A stretch of DNA of 64,000 nt from Rhodococcoides corynebacterioides (GTDB taxonomy: Bacteria > Actinomycetota > Actinomycetes > Mycobacteriales > Mycobacteriaceae): positions 62,001 through 126,000 of the forward strand of contig NZ_JABUBU010000006.1 in assembly GCF_019834675.1 (NCBI RefSeq). Reading direction: 5' to 3'. Both the position numbers and the translations under genes were made by a program. The notes beneath the pieces are model-generated. The model saw nothing but the letters and a program-made list of their open reading frames with translations, was not told the DNA's origin and did not search any database. How positions within the stretch are numbered: position 1 is the stretch's first letter; every line of letters begins with the position of its first letter. Below are positions 32,659 to 42,589 of the stretch, in pieces.

Positions 32659-33726
32659 GTGCTCGACTTCATCTATTACCCGGTATCCGGAATCCTCTGG
32701 GTCTGGCACAAGGTGTTCGGTGCCGTCCTCGGCGCCGACTCCGGCTTCGCCTGGGCCCTGTCGGTGGTGTTCCTGGTGTTCACCCTGCGACTGCTGCTCT
32801 ACAAGCCCTTCGTCAAGCAGGTGCGGACCACGCGTCAGATGCAGGAACTGCAGCCGCAGATCAAGGCGCTGCAGAAGAAGTACGGCAAGGACCGCCAGAA
32901 GCTCGCCCTGGAGATGCAGAAGCTCCAGAAGGAACACGGGTTCAACCCGATCATGGGCTGCCTCCCCGTGCTGGCCCAGGCGCCGGTGTTCATCGGTCTG
33001 TTCCACGTGCTGCGCTCGTTCAACCGCACCGGAACCGGGCTCGGTCAGCTGGGCCTGAGCCCCGAGGTCAACGCGAACACCCCCAACTACTTCTTCAGCG
33101 TCGACGACGTGCAGTCGTTCCTCTCGGCCCGGCTCTTCGGTGCGCCGATCTCGGCGGCGATCACCTCGCCCGACTCCGTGCTCATCGCGTTCGAGCCGTT
33201 CGGCGGCATCCCGTCCGTGTGGCCGATCGTCGCGGTGTCCGTGCCGCTGATGATCATCGCGTCGGTGGCGACGCACCTGAACTCCCGCGCGTCCGTGGCC
33301 CGGCAGTCCGCTGCGGCGGCCGCCAACCCGCAGGCCGCGATCATGAACAAGCTCGCGCTGTACGTCTTCCCGCTGGGCGTGCTCGTCGGTGGACCGTTCC
33401 TACCCGTCGCGATCCTTCTCTACTGGGTGAGCAACAACGTGTGGACCTACGCGCAGCAGCACCTGGTGTTCGGCCGCATCGACAAGGAAGAGGCCGCGGC
33501 CAAGGAAGCCGCCATCGAGCGTCGCAACGACAACGCGCCCAAGCCCGGCGCTCGCCCCGACCTCGCCAAGAAGAAGCCGGCCCCCGGAGCCAAGCCGCAG
33601 CGTCCCGTGGCGTCGACCGACGACGCGAGTGCCACGGGAGCCGCCGGTTCCGGCAGCCCGACCACGCCCAAGAAGAAGAAGACCCCGCCGGGTCGGGTGC
33701 GACCCAAGGGTCAGCGCCGGCGCTGA
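32659..33726 (+). CDS. yidC: membrane protein insertase YidC
   Basis: 355 aa with the 60KD_IMP/Oxa1 core: membrane helices around residues 35-55, 100-120, 175-200, 220-240 and the basic cytosolic hairpin [20 protein letters not shown]. There is a Lys/Pro/Ala-rich C-terminal tail of about 80 residues. GTG start. It inserts proteins into the cytoplasmic membrane with SecYEG or alone. Confidence 0.95.
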   Translation: MLDFIYYPVSGILWVWHKVFGAVLGADSGFAWALSVVFLVFTLRLLLYKPFVKQVRTTRQMQELQPQIKALQKKYGKDRQKLALEMQKLQKEHGFNPIMGCLPVLAQAPVFIGLFHVLRSFNRTGTGLGQLGLSPEVNANTPNYFFSVDDVQSFLSARLFGAPISAAITSPDSVLIAFEPFGGIPSVWPIVAVSVPLMIIASVATHLNSRASVARQSAAAAANPQAAIMNKLALYVFPLGVLVGGPFLPVAILLYWVSNNVWTYAQQHLVFGRIDKEEAAAKEAAIERRNDNAPKPGARPDLAKKKPAPGAKPQRPVASTDDASATGAAGSGSPTTPKKKKTPPGRVRPKGQRRR

Positions 33727-33810
33727 TCGGCGCTCTCTGCTCCACCTTCTCCGCATTCCCTCCCCTCCCCCTCCGCGAACCGGAGGACGACGCGAACGGA
33801 CACTGGACCT

Positions 33811-34431
33811 GTGACCACCGACGCACGCACCGACGCAGCCGCCACGACTGCCGACGCCGATGCCGCCACGACCGCCGACGTCGCCGAGACGTCGCCCGAG
33901 CAAACCGCCGCGACTGTCGACGCGCAGAGCGACCCGGCCACGGCCGAGGACGACGAGTCCGAGGACGGCGAGGACTACCTCGTCGAAGAAGGCGAGATCG
34001 CCGGTGACTACCTCGAGCAGCTGCTCGACGTCCTGGACTTCGACGGTGACATCGACCTCGACGTCGAGGGCGACCGCGCGGTCGTCTCGATCGACGGCGG
34101 CAAGGATCTGACCAAGCTGGTCGGGCGGACCGGCGAGGTCCTCGACGCGCTGCAGGAGCTCACGCGACTGGCGGTGCAGCAGAGCACCGGCGAGCGCAGC
34201 AAGCTGATGCTCGACATCGCCGGGTGGCGCGCCGCCCGCCGCGAGGAACTGACGTCGCTGGGCACTGCGGCGGCCGAGCGGGTCGCCCGCGACGGTGGAC
34301 GTGAGGCGCTGGATCCGATGACCCCGTTCGAGCGCAAGATCGTGCACGACGCCGTCGCGACGGTCGACGGCGTGACGAGCGAGAGCGAGGGCGCCGAGCC
34401 GAACCGGCGGGTGGTCGTCGTCAAGGAGTGA
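33811..34431 (+). CDS. jag: Jag/KhpB-type RNA-binding protein (KH and R3H)
   Basis: 206 aa from GTG. An acidic, disordered N-terminus (residues 1-60) takes the place of the Jag_N domain. A KH domain ([30 protein letters not shown]) and an R3H domain ([21 protein letters not shown]) follow. It is an RNA-binding protein tied to membrane and wall physiology in other bacteria. A strong hairpin follows the stop. Confidence 0.92.
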   Translation: MTTDARTDAAATTADADAATTADVAETSPEQTAATVDAQSDPATAEDDESEDGEDYLVEEGEIAGDYLEQLLDVLDFDGDIDLDVEGDRAVVSIDGGKDLTKLVGRTGEVLDALQELTRLAVQQSTGERSKLMLDIAGWRAARREELTSLGTAAAERVARDGGREALDPMTPFERKIVHDAVATVDGVTSESEGAEPNRRVVVVKE

Positions 34432-34455
34432 CGCGACCGGTTCCACCGGGACACC

Positions 34456-34487
34456 GAACGGGGTGCGGCTGATGCCGCGCCCCGTTC
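34456..34487 (+). terminator. hairpin after jag
   Basis: GAACGGGGTGCGG / CCGCGCCCCGTTC, a 13-bp stem with one G-T wobble and a 6-nt loop, lies 25 bp after the jag stop. It likely separates the rpmH-jag unit from rsmG-parAB, though no long T-run follows. Confidence 0.6.
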
Positions 34488-34642
34488 GTCGTCTGTGGGG
34501 GTCGACGCTCGGCCCTCGGTGTCCCCGGTGGACGTCGGTGTCGGGCGCTAGAGTGCGTCGTCGGGTCGGACCCGGACTGCTCCGAGACGACCTTCCGAAT
34601 TACACGAGTGTGGTTTCGAGCGCGGCGAGGCGACACGAGAGG

Positions 34643-35344
34643 ATGTTTCACGTGGAACACGACAGCACGGACGAGTCCGCCGACTGGGTGCCCGATGCGG
34701 TGCAGCGGGTGTTCGGGGATCGCGCCGATCTGGCCCAGCAGTACTGGACGTCGCTGAGCACCGACGGCGTCGAGCGCGGGCTGATCGGTCCGCGCGAGGT
34801 GCCCCGGCTGTGGGAGCGCCACCTGCTCAACTGTGCCGTGGTCGGCGAGTTGATTCCCGACGGCGCGTCGGTGGTCGATGTCGGCAGCGGAGCCGGGCTG
34901 CCGGGTATCCCGCTGGCGATCGCGCGACCGGACCTGACGGTGTTCCTCGTGGAGCCGCTGCTGCGGCGGTCGGTGTACCTCGCCGAGATCGTCGACGCGT
35001 TGGGACTGTCGGCCACGGTGGTGCGCGGGCGTGCCGAGCAGCCCGGTGTGGTGAAGGAGGCCGGGGGCGCCGACGTGGTGACCTCCCGCGCCGTGGCGCC
35101 GCTCGAGAAGCTGGCCCGCTGGTCGCTCCCCCTCGTGCACGAAGGCGGCGTCATGCTGGCCCTCAAAGGCAGCACCGCGGAGGACGAGATCGAGCGCGAC
35201 CGGGCTGCGCTGACACGCCTCGGCGCTTCCGGCCCCGACGTCGTGCTGTGTGGTCGGGACGTCGTCCCGCAACCCACTATCGTGGTACGTGCGGAGCGGG
35301 TGCATAGAACCCACCGCGCCTCACGCTTCTCCGCCGGCTCCTGA
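34643..35344 (+). CDS. rsmG: 16S rRNA 7-methylguanosine methyltransferase RsmG (GidB)
   Basis: 233 aa from ATG 34643 (MFHVEH), with GAGAGG just upstream. The SAM-binding motif [20 protein letters not shown] is followed by the [14 protein letters not shown] loop. It methylates N7 of G527 in 16S rRNA; its loss gives low-level streptomycin resistance in relatives. Codons 1-6 lie inside a parS-like site. Confidence 0.94.
   Translation: MFHVEHDSTDESADWVPDAVQRVFGDRADLAQQYWTSLSTDGVERGLIGPREVPRLWERHLLNCAVVGELIPDGASVVDVGSGAGLPGIPLAIARPDLTVFLVEPLLRRSVYLAEIVDALGLSATVVRGRAEQPGVVKEAGGADVVTSRAVAPLEKLARWSLPLVHEGGVMLALKGSTAEDEIERDRAALTRLGASGPDVVLCGRDVVPQPTIVVRAERVHRTHRASRFSAGS
34644..34659. promoter_or_regulatory. 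parS: parS site overlapping the rsmG start codon
   Basis: TGTTTCACGTGGAACA differs from the parS consensus TGTTTCACGTGAAACA at one base. It begins at the second base of the rsmG ATG, 776 bp from the next parS in parA. Confidence 0.85.
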
Positions 35345-35395
35345 GTCCGGGCCGAACCGCGAGACCTGAAGTCACCACACCCTGAAGGAGCCTGC

Positions 35396-36412
35396 ATGTC
35401 GGGTGAGTCGACCAATCACGTTTCACGTGAAACACCGGCCTCGGTTTCACGTGAAACCGGTGTGGGTTCGGGTGGACCGACCAGGGGGGCCGACCCGTAC
35501 GGCTACTCGCCGATGACGACGGACGACACTCCGATCGGGGCGGCCGCGCAGCGCGCGAGTCAGGTGCTCCACCCGAGTGGCGTGTCCCTGCCGAAGCCGA
35601 AGCACCGCCGAGTCCTGACGATCGCCAACCAGAAGGGCGGCGTGGGCAAGACCACCACCGCCGTGAACCTCGCCGCGGCACTCGCGATCCAGGGCCTGTC
35701 CGTGCTCGTGGTGGATCTCGATCCGCAGGGCAACGCGTCGACGGCTCTCGGCGCCGAGCACACCTCGGGGACCCCGTCGAGCTACGAGTTGTTGCTCGGT
35801 GAGATCGCGGCCGTCGATGCCATCCAGAAGAACCCGAAGAACCCCCGACTGATGTGCATCCCCGCCACCATCGACCTGGCCGGCGCGGAGATCGAACTGG
35901 TGTCGATGGTCGCCCGGGAGGGTCGCCTGAAGACTGCTCTGTCCGACAGTGCGCTCGACGAGTTGGACCTCGACTTCGTCCTCATCGACTGCCCGCCGTC
36001 GCTGGGACTGCTCACCGTCAACGCGATGGTGGCGGCGTCGGAGGTGCTGATCCCCATCCAGTGCGAGTACTACGCGCTCGAGGGCGTGGGGCAGCTGCTC
36101 CGCAACATCGAGCTGGTCCAGGCGCACCTCAATCCCGCCCTGCACGTCTCGACCGTGATCCTGACGATGTACGACGGACGCACCAAGTTGGCGGATCAGG
36201 TCGCGGACGAGGTGCGGAGCCACTTCGGCGGCGCCGTCCTCAAGTCCGTGATCCCGCGCAGCGTGAAGGTGTCGGAGGCACCGGGGTACGGCATGACCGT
36301 GCTCGACTACGACCCGGGTTCACGTGGAGCGATGTCCTATCTCGATGCGGGCCGCGAGATGGCGGCCCGTGACGCATCCGAGCGGGCAGGTACGGAGGTC
36401 TCGGGCGCATGA
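35396..36412 (+). CDS. parA: chromosome partitioning ATPase ParA
   Basis: 338 aa from ATG 35396, preceded by GAAGGAG. A disordered N-terminal extension of about 65 residues contains two VSRET repeats encoded by parS sites. The deviant Walker [13 protein letters not shown] and the [10 protein letters not shown] motif identify a ParA/Soj ATPase. It moves ParB-parS complexes and, in mycobacteria, interacts with polar Wag31. It overlaps parB by 4 bp. Confidence 0.96.
   Translation: MSGESTNHVSRETPASVSRETGVGSGGPTRGADPYGYSPMTTDDTPIGAAAQRASQVLHPSGVSLPKPKHRRVLTIANQKGGVGKTTTAVNLAAALAIQGLSVLVVDLDPQGNASTALGAEHTSGTPSSYELLLGEIAAVDAIQKNPKNPRLMCIPATIDLAGAEIELVSMVAREGRLKTALSDSALDELDLDFVLIDCPPSLGLLTVNAMVAASEVLIPIQCEYYALEGVGQLLRNIELVQAHLNPALHVSTVILTMYDGRTKLADQVADEVRSHFGGAVLKSVIPRSVKVSEAPGYGMTVLDYDPGSRGAMSYLDAGREMAARDASERAGTEVSGA
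35419..35434. promoter_or_regulatory. parS: parS site within parA
   Basis: CGTTTCACGTGAAACA contains the perfect 14-bp core GTTTCACGTGAAAC (35420-35433). It lies in the parA coding sequence at codons 8-13. Confidence 0.95.
35443..35458. promoter_or_regulatory. parS: second parS site within parA
   Basis: GGTTTCACGTGAAACC is a perfect 16-bp palindrome with the parS core, centred 24 bp from the preceding site. It also encodes VSRET. Confidence 0.95.
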
Positions 36413-37401
36413 GTCAGACACGCAAGGGCGGTCTGGGCCGCGGACTGGCCGCTCTCATCCCCACCGGACCCGGCCAGGGTTCCGGACTCGGTGCCGCCGC
36501 GGCGGACGTCGTGATCGGTGGCGACGCGGCGGCGACGGCGCCCACCCCCACTCCCCCGGCGGTGACGTCGGAGGAGGACTTCGCGCCCGCCGGCGCGACC
36601 TATCGCGAGATCCCGCCCGGCGCCATCGAGCCGAATCCGAAGCAGCCGCGGACGGTCTTCGAGCAGGACGCGCTCGACGAGTTGGTGCATTCCATCCGCG
36701 AGTTCGGGCTGATGCAGCCGATCGTCGTGCGCCAGATCGGCCGGGATCGGTACCAGCTGGTCATGGGCGAGCGCCGGTGGCGGGCCAGCCAGGAGGCCGG
36801 GCTGGATGCCATTCCGGCCATCGTGCGGGAGACCGCCGACGACACCCTGTTGCGCGACGCGTTGCTCGAGAACATCCACCGAGTGCAGCTGAATCCCCTC
36901 GAGGAGGCGGCGGCCTACCAGCAGCTGCTCGAGGAGTTCGACGTGACCCACGATCAGCTCGCGGCGCGGCTCGGTCGTTCGCGGCCGGTCATCACCAACA
37001 TGATCCGCCTGTTGCGACTCCCCATCGCGGTACAGCGCCGCGTCGCCGCCGGCGTGCTCTCCGCCGGGCACGCCCGCGCTCTGCTCTCCCTCGAGGCGGG
37101 CGCCGCGGCGCAGGAGGAGCTCGCGGCTCGGATCGTGGCGGAGGGCATGTCGGTTCGCGCCACCGAGGAGGCCGTGACCCTGGCCAACCGGGAGGGTCCC
37201 GCCGGCCCCGCCCCGGCGCCTCGTCGCAAGCCGATCCAGATGCCCGGCCTCCAGGACGTCGCGGAGCGGCTGTCCAACTCCTTCGACACCCGCGTCACGG
37301 TCAGTCTGGGCAAGCGCAAGGGCAAGATCGTGGTCGAGTTCGGCTCGGTCGACGATCTCGAGCGGATCGTCGAGATGATGGAGCGGCAGAAGTCGTCGTG
37401 A
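36409..37401 (+). CDS. parB: chromosome partitioning protein ParB (CTPase)
   Basis: 330 aa. The N-terminal region has [10 protein letters not shown], followed by the CTP-binding motifs (LMQPIVVR and [12 protein letters not shown]), the central HTH ([23 protein letters not shown]) and the C-terminal dimerisation domain ([18 protein letters not shown]). It loads at parS and spreads as a CTP-dependent clamp. The overlap with parA is ATGA. Confidence 0.96.
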   Translation: MSQTRKGGLGRGLAALIPTGPGQGSGLGAAAADVVIGGDAAATAPTPTPPAVTSEEDFAPAGATYREIPPGAIEPNPKQPRTVFEQDALDELVHSIREFGLMQPIVVRQIGRDRYQLVMGERRWRASQEAGLDAIPAIVRETADDTLLRDALLENIHRVQLNPLEEAAAYQQLLEEFDVTHDQLAARLGRSRPVITNMIRLLRLPIAVQRRVAAGVLSAGHARALLSLEAGAAAQEELAARIVAEGMSVRATEEAVTLANREGPAGPAPAPRRKPIQMPGLQDVAERLSNSFDTRVTVSLGKRKGKIVVEFGSVDDLERIVEMMERQKSS

Positions 37402-37438
37402 CCCCGGTTTCCCCGTACCGGGAACACCGCCACGTTTC

Positions 37439-37489
37439 GTCACTGTGACGATACGGCGACTCTGGTGACGAATGTCGTTGTGACACAAC
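37439..37489. repeat. palindromes in the parB - acetyltransferase spacer
   Basis: Two perfect odd-centred palindromes, GTCACTGTGAC (37439-37449) and GTTGTGACACAAC (37477-37489), lie with a third GTGAC copy between them (37465). They are 120-170 bp upstream of the next gene and could be operator sites. Confidence 0.5.
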
Positions 37490-37609
37490 GGTATCGGGTG
37501 CCCGACCACCGGTCACCGCACCGATCGGTCCGGGTCGGCCCCGATCGCCTATTCTGAAAGGCGTCAGGGCGGTGCGAAGCTCCCGCCTTCGCACGTCGGG
37601 GTACGGAGG

Positions 37610-38338
37610 ATGAGTCAGCGCGTGTCCATCGTCGTCTCCACACTCACCCTCGGCGGGTTCGACGCCCTCCCCGCTCACGATCGTCGGTGCGCCTTCTGGA
37701 CGATGGACCCCGCGAGCCCCACCGTCGTCGACGCGGTCGATCCCGAGTTCGAGAAGGAAGCATGGTTGTCCATGCTGATGCTCCAGTGGGGACCCTGCGG
37801 TCAGGTGGCCACCGGGGCGACCGACTCGGCGGTCCCCGCGTCCGCGGACGCCATCGGCTGCGCGCTCTACGCACCCCCCGATTCCGTTCCGCGGGTGTCG
37901 CACTTTCCCACCGCCCCCGTCAGCCCGGACGCCGTGTTGCTGACGTCGCTCTCGACCCCGCCGGTGGACGACTCGGGACAGGCCGACGAGGTGCGGGAGG
38001 CACTGCTCGGCGCGGTGGTACGCGATCTGGTCAATCGCGGCGTGCGCGCCCTCGAGTCGTTCGGGGTGCGGCGAACGGACGACGAGATCGCCGCCGAACG
38101 GGACGGTGGCCTGTCGGGCCGGTGCGGAGACACCACGTGCATGACCGACGCGGCCTACCTCGAGAAGTACGGGTTCGAGGTGGTCGCACCCCATCACCGG
38201 TTCCCACGCCTCCGGCTCGAGCTCGACCGCGACCACGGGTGGAAGGAAGACGTGGAGGCGGCACTGGACCGTCTGCTCGAGGCGGCCGCACTCACCGTGG
38301 TCGAGCAGGACGCTCGGGTGGCCGTCGGAGCTCGGTGA
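37610..38338 (+). CDS. conserved hypothetical, GNAT-like (Rv3916c position)
   Basis: 242 aa from ATG 37610; GTG 37622 is a plausible alternative because GGAGG directly abuts the ATG. It has a C-x(7)-C region near residue 20 and a GRCGDTTCMTDAAYLEKYGFEVVAPHHRFPRLRLEL segment resembling the C-terminal part of GCN5-like acetyltransferases. It occupies the place of Rv3916c between parB and cwlM. The acetyltransferase call is tentative. Confidence 0.75.
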   Translation: MSQRVSIVVSTLTLGGFDALPAHDRRCAFWTMDPASPTVVDAVDPEFEKEAWLSMLMLQWGPCGQVATGATDSAVPASADAIGCALYAPPDSVPRVSHFPTAPVSPDAVLLTSLSTPPVDDSGQADEVREALLGAVVRDLVNRGVRALESFGVRRTDDEIAAERDGGLSGRCGDTTCMTDAAYLEKYGFEVVAPHHRFPRLRLELDRDHGWKEDVEAALDRLLEAAALTVVEQDARVAVGAR

Positions 38339-38369
38339 CGGCGCCGGGACCGGATGTCGGGTCCCGCGG

Positions 38370-39557
38370 TCAGGACCGTTCGGCTGCGGCCAACTCGTAG
38401 GCGAGCAGCTCGGCGAACGTGAAGGTGCCGGTGGGCTGATCGTCCTGGCCGAGCAGGTACAGCCGCTTGACCGCCACCAGGATGGCCTCGGCCACGATGT
38501 CGCGCTGACGGGGATCGGCCAGCACGGCGACGTCGTGCTCGTTGGTCAGGTAGCCGAGGTCCAGCTGCACCGTCGGCATGTTGGTCAGGCGCAGGAGATC
38601 CCACGTACGGCCGTGAGAACGGCAGTCCTGCAACGACGTTCGCGCCACGATCTCACGCTGGATGTAGCTCGTGAGCACCTGTCCGATGAGCGAGGTCGAG
38701 CCGTGCGAATTGCCGAAGTGGAAGCTCGCCACCCCGCCGGCCAACGGGCTCGAATGGGTGCTGCAGCGCAGCGAGATCATCAGATCCGCGCCGATGCTGT
38801 TGGCCGTCTCGGCCCGCTGTGCGGTGGTGGGATCGGTGCCCCGCGCGCGCGAGAGGTAGGTCTCCATACCCGTGGCCGCCATACGGCCCTCGAGCCGACC
38901 GGCCAGGTCCCACAGGATGGCTTCCTCGGTGATGGTGCTGCCGTCGACCGAGACCACCGCACCGGTGTTGTCACCGCCGAGACCGGGGTCGATGACGATG
39001 CGCTTGCCGGACAGTTGCGGCCCCGCGCTGCGCACCAGCTCCTCCTCGGAGATGGCGTGCGGCGACCCACCGGTGACGCGGGTACCCAGCAGATCGAGCG
39101 CGCGCAGCGTCGCCGGTCCGCAGATGCCGTCGGGCGACAGGCCGATCTCGCCCTGGAACGACGACAGGCTCTCGTGGGTCTGGGCGCCGAAGTACCCGTC
39201 GACTCGGCCGTCGTAGAAGCCGAGGTCCTGTAACCGGCGCTGCAGCGTGGCGACGTCGTCGCCGTACAGCGGGGCGGCCAGCTGGTAGATCAGCGTGCGC
39301 GCGCCGAGCCGGAAGGAGGCTTCCTTGATGGAACGGTAGGTCGCGGTGTCGACCTCGCCGGTGACCAGCAGACCGCGCTGCTGCTGGAATGCGCGGACGG
39401 CCTCACCGAGACGAACATCGAACGCCACGTTCGGTTCGGTCCAGGCAGCTGACCGGTCCTGGGCCGAGTCCGGCGGAGCCAGGAAACCGAGGGTGCTCAG
39501 AATGTCCCTGATCTCCGCGACGGCCGGACCGGTGTCGCCGTGACGGAGTGGTTTCAT
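38370..39557 (-). CDS. cwlM: CwlM, amidase-fold regulator of peptidoglycan synthesis
   Basis: 395 aa from ATG 39557, with AAGGA about 14 bases upstream. Two peptidoglycan-binding repeats (about 1-70 and 85-160) precede an N-acetylmuramoyl-L-alanine amidase-3 fold (KRIVIDPGLGG...). No signal peptide is seen, fitting the mycobacterial protein, which acts in the cytoplasm: phosphorylated by PknB, it activates MurA. The C-terminus QPTGTFTFAELLAYEL holds the Thr-rich segment phosphorylated in relatives. The divergence of the first zinc ligand (DPGLGG instead of DPGHGG) supports a regulatory rather than enzymatic role. Confidence 0.9.
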   Translation of the reverse strand: MKPLRHGDTGPAVAEIRDILSTLGFLAPPDSAQDRSAAWTEPNVAFDVRLGEAVRAFQQQRGLLVTGEVDTATYRSIKEASFRLGARTLIYQLAAPLYGDDVATLQRRLQDLGFYDGRVDGYFGAQTHESLSSFQGEIGLSPDGICGPATLRALDLLGTRVTGGSPHAISEEELVRSAGPQLSGKRIVIDPGLGGDNTGAVVSVDGSTITEEAILWDLAGRLEGRMAATGMETYLSRARGTDPTTAQRAETANSIGADLMISLRCSTHSSPLAGGVASFHFGNSHGSTSLIGQVLTSYIQREIVARTSLQDCRSHGRTWDLLRLTNMPTVQLDLGYLTNEHDVAVLADPRQRDIVAEAILVAVKRLYLLGQDDQPTGTFTFAELLAYELAAAERS

Positions 39558-39689
39558 GCTGTTCGGCCCTTCCTTCGTGTCGGTCGTCGTCTCCCCGGAC
39601 GCCGGACCGTTCCGGCGGCCCCGCGTGAGCAACCGTCCGATTGTCTCAGACGATGATGCGCGCCGGACAATCGTCGCGCCCCGCTACGG

Positions 39690-39726
39690 CACGACGCCCG
39701 GCGTGTCGCGCACACCGGGCGTCGTG
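39690..39726 (-). terminator. terminator-like hairpin after trxA
   Basis: A perfect 12-bp inverted repeat, CACGACGCCCGG / CCGGGCGTCGTG with a 13-nt loop, lies 20 bp after the trxA stop. There is no T-tract. Confidence 0.6.
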
Positions 39727-39746
39727 AAACAGATCGAGACGGACGA

Positions 39747-40073
<327 letters not shown>

Positions 40074-40119
40074 GCGCTTCTCCATCGAGGGGTGGTGGGT
40101 GGGGTCGGGGAACGGGGGG

Positions 40120-41124
40120 TCAGACGCTGACGGCGTCGACGTCCCGGTCGGCGTTCTCGATCGTGTTCTCGGTGATCTCGCCCTGCTCGGCGAGCCACCG
40201 CTCGGCGTCGATCGAGGCGGAGCAGCCGGTGCCAGCGGCGGTGATGGCCTGCTGGTAGACGTGGTCGACCAGGTCGCCGGCCGCGAAGACGCCGTCGATC
40301 GAGGTGGCGGTGGTGGGCGCCTGGACCTGCACGTAGCCGTCGTCGTCGAGGTCGACCTGACCGCGCACCAGCTCCGAGCGGGGGTCGTGGCCGATGGCGA
40401 CGAAGATGCCGGTGACGTCGAGGACTCGCTCCTCGCCGGTGACGGTGTCCCTGATCTTCAGGCCCGTGATTCCGGTGTCGCCCTGCATCTCGAGGACCTC
40501 GGCGTTGGTGACGAAGGAGATCTTCTCGTTGCTCTTGGCCCGCTCCAGCATGATGCGGGAGGCACGGAACTCCTCCCGGCGGTGCACGATGGTGACCGAG
40601 CGCGCGAACCGGGTGAGGAACGTCGCCTCCTCCATCGCGGAGTCGCCGCCGCCGATCACGGCGATGTCCTGGTCACGGAAGAAGAAGCCGTCGCAGGTGG
40701 CACACGCGGAGACGCCGCGGCCGAGCAGCTCCTGCTCGCCGGGCACGCCGAGGTAGCGCGCCGCAGCGCCCATCGCCAGGATGACGGCGCGGGCGGAGTA
40801 CACGGTGCCGTCGACGGTCACCGTCTTGACGTCGCCGGTCAGATCCAGGGCCTCGACGTCCTCGGTGCGGATGTCGGCGCCGAAGCGCTGCGCCTGCTCG
40901 CGCATCTGCTCCATGAGGTCCGGGCCCATGATGCCGTCACGGAAGCCGGGGAAGTTCTCCACCTCGGTGGTGGTCATGAGTGCGCCACCGAACTGGGTGC
41001 CCTCGAACACCAGGGGCTTCAGTTCCGCCCGCGCCGCGTACACCGCTGCGGTGTATCCGGCAGGGCCGGATCCGACGATGATCAAGTCGTGGATGTCCGT
41101 GCTCTGGATGTCCGGGGTCGTCAT
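40120..41124 (-). CDS. trxB: thioredoxin reductase
   Basis: 334 aa from ATG 41124; the frame is open to 41211. It has FAD-binding [15 protein letters not shown], redox-active [15 protein letters not shown]-binding [11 protein letters not shown] and the distal FAD site [10 protein letters not shown]. It reduces thioredoxin with NADPH. In mycobacteria trxB-trxC expression is linked to sigM, which here is broken. Confidence 0.96.
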   Translation of the reverse strand: MTTPDIQSTDIHDLIIVGSGPAGYTAAVYAARAELKPLVFEGTQFGGALMTTTEVENFPGFRDGIMGPDLMEQMREQAQRFGADIRTEDVEALDLTGDVKTVTVDGTVYSARAVILAMGAAARYLGVPGEQELLGRGVSACATCDGFFFRDQDIAVIGGGDSAMEEATFLTRFARSVTIVHRREEFRASRIMLERAKSNEKISFVTNAEVLEMQGDTGITGLKIRDTVTGEERVLDVTGIFVAIGHDPRSELVRGQVDLDDDGYVQVQAPTTATSIDGVFAAGDLVDHVYQQAITAAGTGCSASIDAERWLAEQGEITENTIENADRDVDAVSV

Positions 41125-41235
41125 CTTCGCCTTCCGTGGTGAGGGTGCCGTGCAGGGAAACACACGGCCGGCGGTGCACACACCGTGTGTCGCCGTCGAT
41201 CGCCTCAACACTAGGTCAGCGGCAGTTGTTCCCCG

Positions 41236-41853
41236 TCAGCCGATGTCCGCCCGCGAGACGGTGTCGGGGATGCCGGGTCCGCACCGCGGCCCGACGGCGA
41301 GGGCGATCAGCGCGCCGGGTGTCCGACCGGGCAGCACCACCAGAGTCGCCTCCCGCCCGTCGAGCGTGACGGGCCCCGACCCCAGAACCGGCGTGTCGGC
41401 CGCGACACCGTTGGCGGCCAGACACGCCGTCAGGGCCGACGCGGTCGCGAACGGACCGTCGTCCCGCCGACCGATCAGCGTGGACACCTCGGCGCGGATC
41501 ACCTCCGCGCGCGGGGCGGCCACCGGGACGGACGTGGTGTCGGACGCGGGCCACAGAGTCACCCCCGCCCCGACTCCGACCACCAACGCCGCCGCCGCGG
41601 CCACCGCGCCGAGTGCTCCCCGCCGAGACGACCCCCACGACGACGAACCGTGCGCCGGGGCCGCCGCGAGCGCCGCGTGCACTCGTGCCGCCACGTGGGG
41701 CGGAATCGGGGCCTCGGCCTTGAGATCGGCGCCGCGAGCCCGCAGGAGCCGCCGCACGTCCTCGAGTTCGTGGAGGGGGACGACGGCATCGCGGGGCGCG
41801 GAGGCGGGCGGTCCGACGCGTGCCTCGTCGGCCCGGTCGCCGTCAGTGGTCAT
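41236..41853 (-). CDS. rsmA: anti-sigma-M factor RsmA
   Basis: 205 aa from ATG 41853, overlapping the sigM stop (ATGA). A cytosolic N-terminal helical region (HELEDVRRLLRARGADLKAEAPIPPHVAARVHAAL) precedes one membrane helix (about 75-100) and an extracellular domain. No HxxxCxxC zinc anti-sigma motif is seen. Identity rests on position (sigM-rsmA-trxB-trxA) and topology. With sigM cut, it would need an element-borne or internal promoter. Confidence 0.85.
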   Translation of the reverse strand: MTTDGDRADEARVGPPASAPRDAVVPLHELEDVRRLLRARGADLKAEAPIPPHVAARVHAALAAAPAHGSSSWGSSRRGALGAVAAAAALVVGVGAGVTLWPASDTTSVPVAAPRAEVIRAEVSTLIGRRDDGPFATASALTACLAANGVAADTPVLGSGPVTLDGREATLVVLPGRTPGALIALAVGPRCGPGIPDTVSRADIG

Positions 41854-42310
41854 GCCCTCTTGGACGCGCCACCGGTCGATTCGGTTCCCGGTGCCGGGCG
41901 GGCGCCGGTCCGGCGCGCCGACCCGGACGTCCCGGAAGCCGAGACCGTTCGGCGGCGGGTGTCGGGGGCCGATGCCGCGCTCGCGTCGGGTCCCGCGTCG
42001 TCGATCCGAACCGACCGCAGAATATCGGCCAGCTTCTGCCGGCCACGGGCGCAGCGGCTCTTGACGGTGCCGGGCGGCACCCCCAGCGCGGCGGCGGCGT
42101 CGGCCACCGAGTACCCCTCCATGTCCACCGCGACGATCGCGGCCCGCTGGTCCGGCGGCAGGGTGAACAGCGCCCGCTCGACCACCATCGACAGATCCAG
42201 ATCGGCGTACCGATCGGACGGATCGCGGGGTTCGCGCACGTCGTCGTCCAGCGGGACGGTGGGGCGCACCCGGTTCCGGCGGATGCGGTCGAGGCACGCG
42301 TTGACCACGA
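41850..42310 (-). pseudogene. sigM: sigM 3' part (sigma region 4), cut off by the integrated element
   Basis: Codons for VVNACLDRIRRNRV onward through region 4 (LPPDQRAAIVAVDMEGYSVADAAAALGVPPGTVKSRCARGRQKLADIL) and a C-terminal tail of about 50 residues. Upstream of the att core the frame continues 22 codons into the element to GTG 42374, so a 174-aa region-4-only protein is possible, though no clear ribosome site precedes it. Sigma region 2 is at 58298-58563. SigM is an ECF factor for late-stage or stress genes in mycobacteria. Confidence 0.92.
42298..42310. other. attL: attL core
   Basis: GCGTTGACCACGA is shared with attR. Bases on both sides differ from attR (C before, A after; attR has T before, T after), so 13 bp is the exact common core. 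On the coding strand it encodes the VVNA of sigM. Confidence 0.88.
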
Positions 42311-42415
42311 ACCGTGTTTCGAGCGTTGGTTGGCACAAACTAGCGTTGATCAAGTTGGCGACCTGGCGTTTCACCGCTTGCGGCGTTGGTTAGATCCAGC
42401 TGTTACTTGCTCTGC

Positions 42416-42433
42416 TGCGGACGGGCTGCGGAC
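42416..42433. repeat. left terminal repeat, candidate integrase arm or excisionase site
   Basis: TGCGGACGGGCTGCGGAC matches 17 of 18 bases at 58243-58260 in the same orientation. Each copy is itself a TGCGGAC direct repeat. It lies 106 bp inside attL in a non-coding stretch (42375-42589) that holds no supported gene. Four GCGTTG words between 42298 and 42390 may be further arm sites. Confidence 0.6.
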
Positions 42434-42589
42434 AACATGCCCTGCTCGTCGTTGACGAAAGCGCGTGACACTGGGGGCAACCGGATTCGTCAAAGATGCT
42501 TCGCTCACACGTTCGATCGACCTGCTACCGTGCGCTGGCGGGCCGGGTGGGAGCTGTGGCTCCGGGAAGCATCCGGCCCGCTCTGCGAG

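Noticed and set aside
34456..34487. Hairpin after jag as a riboswitch of rsmG
   Set aside because: A single simple stem with no conserved aptamer features; a terminator explains it better.
36314..36330. GGTTCACGTGGAG as a fourth parS
   Set aside because: It lacks the full GTTTCACGTGAAAC core and misses several consensus positions.
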